A DNA stretch of 64,000 bases from Cryptomeria japonica (taxonomy: Eukaryota > Streptophyta > Pinopsida > Cupressales > Cupressaceae): positions 292,238,457 to 292,302,456 of the forward strand of contig NC_081410.1 in assembly GCF_030272615.1 (NCBI RefSeq). The letters are read 5' to 3'. Below the pieces are notes generated by a model. That model ran no database searches. It was not told the origin of the DNA and worked only from the letters and a program-made list of their open reading frames with translations. This document shows, piece by piece, positions 55,835 through 64,000 of this stretch. The stretch's first letter is position 1; every line of letters starts with the position of its first letter. The position numbers and the translations under genes are program-made.

Positions 55835-56745
55835 TATCCTTCCTAAGAAAGATTTTGATGCCTCTTCCACCTTTTCAAATGATCCTAATCAAAATGAAGA
55901 CTCAAACACCTTTCCTACTCTATCCAATGGTCATCTTCCATGTCAAGATCAAATTGTCCCTTTATCTTCTTGTCATAATCCTCCATGTTCACCCCAAGGA
56001 TTCATCATGCCTACAAAGCCCTCTCATGGTCCTACAAGTCAAAACATTTATAGAGCAAAGAGGTATACCTTCACAAGCAAGAACCCCTCCATGTTAAAGA
56101 AAATATTAAGGTTCATGGCCTCAGTGACATTCCTCAAGATGGTGGCATCCTTATTAAACAAAAATACAAATACATGCTTTCCCCTTCATCTCTTCAATCC
56201 ATTTTAGGACCCAATATTCCCCCTTCCCTTTTGCAGGATCAACAAAGGCATACATATTCGCACACCTTACATCCATCTAGAAGGACACAAAGGCTCACTA
56301 AGCAAAAGGAAGAAAAATCAAAAGATATATGGGTTCCTAAGGCACTTGTAGAAGCAATGCATTCCAAGAAATTGCAAAAGCATGAAAAATCAAAAACCAT
56401 GTGGATCCCTAAGCGTCTCCTTGAAGCACAATAGTCTAAAGAAAAATCCAAATCAACAACCAAGATTGTTGTTCCTCCATCCAAACCTTCCAAATCTATT
56501 TCTCCATCACCTCTTTCATCCATTTTGGATCCTTATGTCCCAAAATACCTGGTTGTTCCTCCATCCAAATCTCAAAATCTGAGATCCACTTTTCCTCCAT
56601 CAATCCACCATCCCTCAAGATGTGTGCTAATTGTGATCCTACAAACGTTTCCATTCGCTCATGCACCAAACTTTCAATATCTGATCCATTATCCAACACC
56701 TCTTTTATATCTTCCCATACCCCTTATCCAAACCTTTGCATAAGA
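55835..56745 (+). pseudogene. Proline/lysine-rich gag-region remainder (element F, second part)
   Basis: After element E the F sequence continues with stops, then an open stretch (56174-56434). It contains a repeated peptide: KSKDIWVPKALVEAM, then KSKTMWIPKRLLEAQ about 23 residues later, followed after a TAG by another SKEKSKST. A Pro/Ser-rich segment with two VVPPSKP-type copies follows (56470-56580). I do not recognise a domain and see no protease or RT motif. It probably derives from the gag-pol junction or spacer of the parent element. Confidence 0.5.
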
Positions 56746-59588
56746 CTTTACCCTAGTTTCATCACCAAATCCAAAAACTAAGGATATCAACATTGGAGAT
56801 GATGGACATGTACACTTAGCTGAGTCCTTCTTGGAAAGACATCTTTATGCCTAGACTAATGAACTACCTACACAAAACTCCCTGACCCTATGAACAACAT
56901 GCAACTTGAATGATATTGTATCTAAGGGTTGGGTTAGTTTCAATTTTTCTTTTTGCACTGCTTATCATTTTATTCAAAGCACTACATCACATATAGTTTC
57001 TTTTTCAAATGCATCACATTCAAAAAAAAATTGCATTTGCATATATAAGCATTAATCAAACAAGGAAAATGTCCAATTTTATCATTTGTTGCATTCAAGA
57101 CAAACAAGGGTCATCTCCTTTCGTAGATATTCAAACATGAAGTCTTTGAGGTCCTAAGGTCATTCATTTTCAACATTACCCTGTGATGGCACTTTACTTA
57201 TGGTTGGGTAGTGATTTCACTATTTGAGACTTGTTAACCCAAAATATATCAATTGCTACATCTCAAACACATTAAAAAAATCTCTAATTTATTCTAGACA
57301 CCTAGTTGATCATATGACTGGTGAAAAATCTAAAATTCTACTTTAGCGCTGCTATAATTGTCACACCCAAGTAGGTTTCATTACTTACAAGTAAAGGAAA
57401 GAAAATAAAAAAAGAGAAAGTGCTATGCCAAATATCCATCTCAAGGCAAAAGAGAAATGATATATAACTGAAATATCATACATACAAGTGTGACAAAAGC
57501 TTGACTATGAGAATATTTGAGTAACTCCATCAAGGCTATGAACACCTGCTGAAAATGGAGCAATATTTGAGAAATAAGTCTATAACCTCGTTAGAGCTCT
57601 AAAATCTTGCTGGCAACGAGGCTCTATTCAAGATACTTTTGAAGTTAGAATAATCCATGTAGCTATTCATATATGATGCTAAGGATATTTAGTGAACACA
57701 AGAGTAGGAATTAACTCATTTGCACTCACATGGGCAAAAGAAGATCAAAGTTTCAAGAATCAATGGGGAAGTTTTCTGTGTCTCCATTTGTAAATCCTAG
57801 TCATTAAGTGTGTTAATTTGGATTTTCCAAGGGACCTTACAGATTGATTGACCACTTATCTATGAAATTTTTTGTACCTCCAATTCAATTGGTGTATTAC
57901 AAAATGTTGAACAAACATGGTCATCCTTGTTCAAATAAGAAATGCATCTTCATCATGCATATTGCATTAACATAGGTCATATCAAAAATTCATTGTCTCC
58001 ACATGCATTTTGCAGATCATCATGTCATATAGGTCTGTATACTGGGGGCATAGCTGAAAAAATCATAAAATGTCCTTTAAAAATAAAATAAATAAATTAA
58101 AAAAAATAAAAAAAATCAAATGCCTTGGTGAAAATTAGTAGTAAAAAAAAGAAAAAAGGATCTTTTCCAAGTAGGTGAAAACCTGGTAAACAGGCGCCTC
58201 TTGTACTCAAGCGCTCCATCTATCAATGCAAATTTGGCATTTCCTATTTTCATTCCTGTTTTCCTGCATCTTTACTTTAGCTTGTACATATCTTTTAGTC
58301 ACTTTTGTGACATCCTAGTTCTTTTGGAACCCTCATGGCTTGAAACCGATCAACATCCTATTCTTAGGGTAATTGACTAATCAATTTACATGTCCTAAGC
58401 AGTTTAACCAAGTCATCTTTTTGTTGGTAGTACCAGGTCATCCAATCCAAGTCAGTCACCTGTCTCCTATCCACTACAGAGTTTTATCACTGAGTAAACA
58501 AGCAAAACAAGACTACTGCGAACAATCATTAAACCGTTTGAGATATGATTGAAATTTTCTTTGTGTGCTATCTTTTACATTGGTTTTTGATTATTATTCC
58601 CTCTGAGTAACTCGAGGAAGTCTATCTTGACTAAGAGGAGCAAGGATTGGGGACATAATACTTTTCTTTGTTTTTCTACTTGTAGGAATGATTTTGATGA
58701 TCTGGAAACATCTAATCAGGTGGGTGTCTGTGATAAGTGCCTTCACATTAAGGTGAAATTGCCACACATACCTTGACTCTACTTATTTGTATGCTATAGG
58801 GAGGTTTGAGTCATTTCTTTATCTGTTTTGAGGGAATTTCTTTAATGTGCAATCTAGATGCATGCATAATCTATCCAAGGATATGAACAATAAAAAGGTC
58901 ATTGCAGACAAGATAATTAATATTACATATGAAATGGAAAAAACTCCGTTTTTCCTGTTGTGTTTGTAAAATGCTCAATGATGATAATTAAGCATACCAA
59001 ATCCAGTGACTAAGTTTAACTTTCATTCATTCTAAAATTTTATGCATTTCAGGTGATTTCGACATGATAACAATGATCTCTTTATCTTTTGAATGAGATT
59101 CTAAAGCAATCATCATTTCTCAGCTAGATGGTACCCTTTTTCATCATCGTTTCTCTGATTGAGTACTTGTGTATTGAGATGGCTAGCTGAATACATAAGT
59201 ATATTATATAGATCCATTTATTTTATTATATACTTATTTGCAATCATATTATTTCATGAAAAATAAACATTTACATTACTCGTTACTCATTTTCATCATT
59301 TATTTGCATATGAAAAATAAATAAATAAACCCATCCATATTCATCTCCATTACATACATCCATAGTGAAAAGATATGCATACATATAGAATAAAGTATAT
59401 AAAAAGACATCTCATAATCAATCAAAACAAGTACGATGAAATCAAATCAAGAGCTTGTATATCTTGTCATAATCTCAGTGTCTAAGAGTACAAATGATAT
59501 CAACTATCATACATGATGTCTCATTAGAGCAAGAATCGTATAAGCTACCAAAATGGGGTATAAAACCAAATCTAGGAGGTATATAAAT
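56746..59588 (+). other. Noncoding region homologous to the post-pol region of E (element F)
   Basis: At about 56899 'aacaacatgcaact' and 'tatctaagggttggg' match the pol end of E (42745-42780). This shows that everything from protease to integrase is missing in F. Blocks up to about 58800 match E's 42772-44720. No open frame of interest occurs. 58060-58155 is A-rich low complexity. Confidence 0.65.
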
Positions 59589-61397
59589 CTATCTCTTTGC
59601 CTCTCCCTCATCGTCAGGTGGAGGAGGTGATGCCTGCTGACCGACGTCATGTCTGGGTGCCCTAGCTCACTCAAATCGAGCTATATACTGAGAATATGAC
59701 ACAACCTACTACCCTATTGGGATCACTACGCTATAAGCTGCAACATAATAAGCTGAACGGCTCATCTAGTGCAAAACCTCTCGTGTAAGGGCATCTTGCT
59801 CTGATATGATCTCAACAAGCTTTTGATCTTGCTCTACTAGCTATGTTTGCGCCACTGTCAACTGTGACTGCAAACCTGTCACCTTCGCCCTCAAAGAGCG
59901 TACTATGTCTAGCACTGCCTGCTCTCTCCCCATCTCCCCCTCTCCACCTCCCTTCTCATCCCTCCACTTCCTAACTTTCCTAGGAGATGCTCTCTCCTCC
60001 TCACCTCCAACCTCTCCTGCCCTAGAACCGCCAGCCTCAACCCCAACAACTCCTAAGGATCCATCCTCCCCTCTCTATCACTATCAACCTCCCGCTAGTG
60101 CCCTACTACTACTAGCACTAGGATCACCCCCTGTCCATCTAGGTACATCCCCTCTTTGTCCTTGTACCTACACTTGTCCCTATAACTGACCTGGTACCTA
60201 TGTCTGTTCTAGTGTATCATCGTCACCCTCATCTATAAGAGGCACATGCTCTCCAGGATCTATAAATTGAGGAAAAGGGTGTCTCTGAACCCAATCTCTA
60301 TATTGGGGCAATACCGCCATGTCTACCACATCCTCCAGGTACTCCCATCTCTGTGGATGTAAATTCGACAACTCCTGCATGCTCAATGTATATGATAGTC
60401 TTGGTGCCCATCCTCATCTCTCCTCTTCCCCATATCTAGCATATGTTGTGAACTCCTAGGATATACTCCGTGGTCTCCCATACTATCTCAAAACCTTAGA
60501 TACTACAAATCACTCAATAATAAAAGTCAATCTGCCGATCATAGGTCTATTCATAAATATATCTCTCTGTTGTACCCTCCAATCATCCCACAACTCTAGA
60601 CCCCTATATGGTCTCCATACTACAATGATCAAGCCATCTAACTAACTCCTCCAAAAATCAGTCTTGCCTAGGTGGGGTTGTATAACATAACTTGAATATC
60701 GACATACAATAGGCTAATGTGCCTCTCTCGAATCATCTACAATAGGTCTTCACACTAGGATATGGTCCCATGCCCATATCTGCAAAACTAGGACACCCAC
60801 TGCCATGCTCTTCCCCTCACAATAGACAATCTCATGCATCTCATGGTACATATGAGTGAGTAAGCATGAACCCCAACCTAATCTCACTAGATGAGTCAAC
60901 AATCTCTCTAGAATTCTACCCCATCCAGATAAAAATTGTTGCTATAATCTATCAAGCATCACGAAACAACCAATCATACCAGCCAAAATGCAAGCCAGAG
61001 GGTACTCTGCAGCATACCTACTCATCAAATCGTCCCAAGTGATAGCACGATCAAGGATAGTCTCATCATGGAATATACATCTAAGTGACAAAATACCCAG
61101 TCATGGAGTAGAATCATAATCCACCTTATCTCTAGTAAATGGAATCCTTAATATCATGTAAATGTCTTTAGGCATGATAGTCATCTCTCCAACCGACAAA
61201 TGAAAAGTGTTATGCTCAGAATGGAAATGCTCAACTAATGTGGTGAGTATACCATGATTCACATAGATATCAGACATCTATAACAAATATCCAAATCCAC
61301 ATAACCCCATGTGACCTCTCTGTGCATGTGATAAATCACACACTAATCTCATCATCGGCGGAAATGTATACTAAGACTAAATAACCGACAACTGACT
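59589..61397 (-). pseudogene. Antisense plant mobile domain gene, exon 2 (element F)
   Basis: Minus-strand reading gives LSHAQRGHMGLCGFGYLL, then DIYVNHGILTTLVEHFHSE, NTFHLSVGEMTIMPKDIYMIL, AVGVLVLQIWAWDHI, VWRPYRGLELWDDWR and GRLTFIIEWFVVSKVLR, all standard plant mobile domain blocks in the correct order. Downstream are YLEDVVDMAVLPQYRDWVQR (open at 60386-60198), a Ser/Pro-rich part, a coiled-coil-like stretch (LRAKVTGLQSQLTVAQ and LVEIISEQDALTREVL) and a Pro/Asp-rich end PPPPDDEGEAKR with a TAG at 59589-59591. Stops and frameshifts are present. Homologous to the antisense gene in E but diverged. Confidence 0.78.
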
Positions 61398-61862
61398 CTG
61401 TGAAATCGAACACACAAATCATTAGTGCATGATCAACTTTGTGCTAAGAATGTGTTAAACATGCTAAATAATCCAAATTTACAAAATTGAAAATGAAAAT
61501 ATGCTCTTTAGACCTTCAAAACTACTTGTTGTTTTCCATACGAGTTACCATAGTCAAGAAGCAACTCATACAAGCAAACACAATGATCCGCATGAGTAAA
61601 TAGACCCAAATGACAAATTAATACTTGTTGCATGATTAAATGGTCTCTCAAGAACATACTCGTATGAAATAAGGTTGAACACAATATGACAAACCCTACT
61701 TGACCATACGATGAAACAAAAAATGCCAGATACTTGTACGAGAAAGAGTCTGATACCGAATGATAAAATGATACACCATGACTTCAAATGACTTTCAAAA
61801 TGAAAAATTTACCAAAAATTCAAAAAATGAAAAATGCACAAGGCTTGCGATCAATCACTTAC
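61398..61862 (-). other. Predicted intron of the antisense PMD gene (element F)
   Basis: The minus strand has a donor GTAAGTG beginning at 61862 and an acceptor TTCGATTTCACAG ending at 61398, giving 465 bp. Within it, TCRTAYRA-like octamers lie at 61537, 61566, 61660, 61704 and 61734. The frame of the proposed exon 1 does not continue perfectly into the PMD frame, so an indel or a different acceptor is possible. Confidence 0.5.
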
Positions 61863-61929
61863 TACTAGGGCATAGTTTCATGGTCGATTATGTCATCTTT
61901 GGTGCTCGAATTGATGCTCTTATTGACAT
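61863..61929 (-). pseudogene. Predicted exon 1 of the antisense PMD gene (element F)
   Basis: An ATG at 61929-61927 on the minus strand opens MSIRASIRAPKMT, then a TAA and STMKLCPS before the GTAAGTG donor. Size and place mirror exon 1 of the E gene. There is no independent support. Confidence 0.4.
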
Positions 61930-62981
61930 TTTTCCTTCGCAGGAGGTTTTTCAATTTTTTAAACTTTGAGAGGTAAAGATGAATTGATAATGACACATTG
62001 AACCACTTATATAGCCCAAACCCTAATTTTCAAACTTGCTCTGATGGACATAAAATTTGTACCCTTGCCTAAATCGACTATCCTAAGTCCATTTTTGGGA
62101 TTGAAATCAAAATATGGCATCAATTTTCTAGTTGAAATTTCACAATGTTGACCACTTGGTATTTTTCATCTTCTGATCGCTTTTTTCGAATCATTTTTGC
62201 TCAATTAACCTCTAATCTCAATTTAAATCTCCATGCTCAAATTATCATCACTAAATATTTTTATCTTTTCAAAATTGCCTAAAATTGATGTACCCTTGCT
62301 ATCTTTTGATTTCGTTCCCAAGGGGGCATACTCATTACATCTTTTCAGTGATTATCATTCTTCCAAAGTTGAGAATTTTTTCAAATCTTTATCTAAATTC
62401 GAGCAAAAATCTTTTCAGTCAAAGAAAATCAACTAAACCTAGTTACTAGGGGCATCTTAACTAAATCATGTTGTATTAAGTTGAGATTCTTCGATGTCAA
62501 ATAAAGAAATCTATAGGGGCATAACAATTTTTGTCCTTATCTAAATAAATCTCCAAATCGGTGTTCAGTTTCATCACATCAAATCAAGCTAGACATTCTC
62601 GCTTTGCTTAATTGGTTCTTGTTTAATCAAGTTTAGAATTAGTTTTATCACTTTTCTCAGTTGGTTCTTGTTCAATCAAGTTCAGAATCAGTTTTATCGC
62701 TTTGCTTAGTCGATTCTAGTTCAATCAAGTTCTAGATCGATGCTCGTTTCTTGATCAATCAAGTTCAAAAATGGTATCTCGCTTTGCATCGATTCTTGTT
62801 CAATCATGTTCAGGATCGGTATTGCTTTAATCAATTTGTTCAGTTTCATCGCTTCAAATCAAGCTGAACATCTTGCTCTTCATCGGTTTGTGATCCATCA
62901 AGTTCAGAACTGATTTCTATTTGATATCAACTATTCTTTGAACCAACATGCTGCTTGCACATTAATTCAAAGAGGGGCAAA
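61930..62981 (+). promoter_or_regulatory. Region upstream of the F antisense gene, ending in the polypurine tract
   Basis: About 1 kb without a convincing gene. Between 62570 and 62920 a motif close to 'tcgctttgc(t)tagt(c/t)gattc' with 'ttgttcaatcaagttcagaat' recurs about every 55-60 bp, some six times. The polypurine tract CAAAGAGGGGCAAA (62968-62981) adjoins the 3' LTR. Confidence 0.6.
62570..62920. repeat. Degenerate tandem repeat near the 3' LTR of F
   Basis: Units contain 'cgctttgct', 'gattcttgttcaatcaagtt' and 'cagaatcggt' in that order, spaced about 55-60 bp, with mutations. About six copies are seen. The repeat is directly upstream of the polypurine tract and not seen elsewhere in the window. 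Confidence 0.7.
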
Positions 62982-63709
62982 TGCAATACCCTAAAAATGG
63001 TCACCTAAACCATGGGCCCCTAATCTTGACAACATCACCAAGGTCGTAACCAAAGATAATTAAATCAACCTTGAACACCTAATTAATTAATTCTTCAATA
63101 ATTAATGTTACATAGCAAATTAATTACTCTATATTAATTAAATATTTATTTAATTAATTAAATCATTCCAAGTAAATTATTTTGATCAATTATTCTATTT
63201 ATTTAATTAAATATCCTAGAATATTTAATTAATAAATTAATTTGCCATTTAAATAACAAAAAAAAGGAATTAATTTAAAGAAAAAGAGGAATCAATTTAC
63301 AAAAAGAGGAATTGATTTACAAAAAGAGGAATTAATCTGCAAAAGAAAGAGTTAAATAGAAAACAAAAGAAAAGAATTAAATTGAGAGAAGAAATCAAAC
63401 TTAAGATATTTCTTTTTCTAAAATTGAGATAACTTGAAAAATCAAAAAAACAATTAAATTGAATTAATCATTTTCTCTAATATTAAAAATCAAAGATTTT
63501 CTTGAGGAAAGAGGTTCAGTTGCATGGAAAGGGCTTTTTTAAATAAAAATCTTGAGAAAATTAAAGAAATGTGCATGGAATCACCTATTTTTATCTCAAG
63601 TGCATGGAATCAACTAAATTTATCTCCAATGCAAACTCAAACTTATAATTTGAATGCATTCAATCAGGATATAATTGGAATCTATCTCAAGATTAACTTA
63701 ATATGATCT
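62982..63709 (+). repeat. 3' LTR of gypsy element F, truncated
   Basis: It begins TGCAATACCCTAAAAATGG and aligns with 13683-14410, including the AT-rich block. Similarity is lost after 'ttaatatgatct' at about 63709, so the last 560 bp including the TATA box are missing. Either the LTR was cut by a deletion or rearrangement, or another insertion starts here and the rest lies beyond the window. Confidence 0.88.
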
Positions 63710-63730
63710 CTATCTATTCCTTTTTTCAAG

Positions 63731-63937
63731 ATGAGCGGGAGCGGGAGTGGGAGCGGGAGCACGGGAGCTAGGGTTTCAGCTGTTGCAAAGGAAGGGGAGG
63801 ATTCAGATGATGATGAGGATGATAGCTTGAGAGCCTTGGCATGGGCATCACTATCTGGCTTGACCTGGATGATTCGCGATGCCCCCAACATTCCCTCTTT
63901 CTGGTGCATTGGATTCTGGGGTCTCTCCCTGAGGTAG
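63731..63937 (+). CDS. Possible exon or gene fragment in a GC-rich segment
   Basis: After the broken LTR the composition changes sharply to GC-rich with several CpG sites. A 68-codon frame begins MSGSGSGSGSTGARVS, has an acidic stretch GEDSDDDEDDS, and continues LRALAWASLSGLTWMIRD. A plant-gene-start-like CTAGGGTTTC occurs within it. On the minus strand two frames are also open (64000-63853, with LQLQQPKQLPQGETPESN; and 63909-63682), so the coding strand is undecided. I recognise no family. It could be host DNA, a captured gene fragment or the start of another element. Confidence 0.3.
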   Translation: MSGSGSGSGSTGARVSAVAKEGEDSDDDEDDSLRALAWASLSGLTWMIRDAPNIPSFWCIGFWGLSLR

Positions 63938-64000
63938 TTGTTTGGGCTGCTGCAGCTGCAGGCTTAGTGGATCGGAGCCAGTGGGGATTTCTGGCAGCTC
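63938..64000. other. End of the GC-rich segment
   Basis: GC-rich sequence with 'gctgctgcagctgcagg' continues to the window edge. Nothing more can be assigned. Confidence 0.4.

Larger units (their letters stand above)
13683..63709 (+). mobile_element. Gypsy element F, non-autonomous, about 12 kb net, with nested elements B and E
   Basis: F has an LTR pair (13683-14934 plus 21682-21723, and 62982-63709), a tRNA-Lys-like primer site at 21727-21744, gag remnants split by E, a 3' noncoding region, an antisense PMD gene, and a polypurine tract CAAAGAGGGGCAAA at 62968-62981. No protease, RT, RNase H or integrase is visible. Sequence passes from the gag/proline-rich part straight to the post-pol region homologous to E. 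The 5' LTR starts TATAATACCC where the 3' LTR has TGCAATACCC. The 3' LTR is broken off, so the duplication of the left flank CATTC cannot be tested. Confidence 0.82.

Noticed and set aside
59905-60189. Pro/Ser-rich plus-strand frame
   Set aside because: It is the reverse strand of the low-complexity Ser/Pro and coiled-coil part of the antisense PMD gene.
1-64000. tRNA, rRNA or snRNA genes
   Set aside because: Only short tRNA-complementary primer sites were seen. No cloverleaf with A and B boxes or rRNA core sequence was recognised by eye; a dedicated scan was not possible.

Overview
The window is AT-rich plant nuclear DNA made almost entirely of nested LTR retrotransposons. I see no complete host gene, no tRNA or rRNA gene and no CRISPR array. 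The very large Tat/Ogre-type Ty3/gypsy elements, long copia LTRs and deep nesting suggest a big repeat-rich plant genome, possibly a conifer. The organism is an inference, not something the sequence proves.

Layout. (1) 1-2065 is the 3' part of copia element A (+). It sits inside the LTR of (2) copia element C (-), which runs from before the window to 12616. C also carries a solo LTR of another family (I, 3040-4225) and a 4.16-kb non-coding TG...CA insert (J, 7362-11518). (3) 12885-13682 is a copia integrase fragment of another lineage (H). (4) From 13683 to about 63709 lies gypsy element F, about 12 kb once inserts are removed. It has lost pol, keeps only pieces of gag and carries an antisense gene. 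Copia B (-, 14935-21676, duplication AGTGT) sits in its 5' LTR. Gypsy element E (24576-55829, duplication CAAAG) sits in its gag region. (5) E, about 17.9 kb net, has two upstream ORF regions, gag, protease, RT, two RNase H domains, integrase and an antisense gene. Copia D (-, 31238-37931) interrupts its protease and copia G (+, 46570-53246, duplication CTATG) interrupts its antisense gene. The nesting order is H > F > E > D and G. (6) At the right edge F's 3' LTR breaks off and a GC-rich, possibly genic segment begins at about 63731.

Main observation. Both gypsy elements carry an antisense gene between the pol end and the 3' LTR. I read it as a plant mobile domain (PMD, aminotransferase-like) protein with a predicted 5' intron. 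In each element the intron is rich in one short palindrome-related word (CAATTG in E, TCRTAYRA in F), and the same word is repeated in that element's own 5' leader. F has lost pol yet kept this arrangement. This paired, element-specific signal is the best candidate here for an undescribed system. All copies in the window are decayed by stops and frameshifts, so it would have to be studied in younger copies.

The copia elements A, B, C, D and G form one superfamily (initiator-Met-tRNA-like primer site, repeated polypurine tracts before the 3' LTR, C-tract near the LTR end). Subfamily differences include a Cys-to-Tyr change in the gag zinc knuckle shared by B, D and G, and a damaged protease motif shared by B and D.
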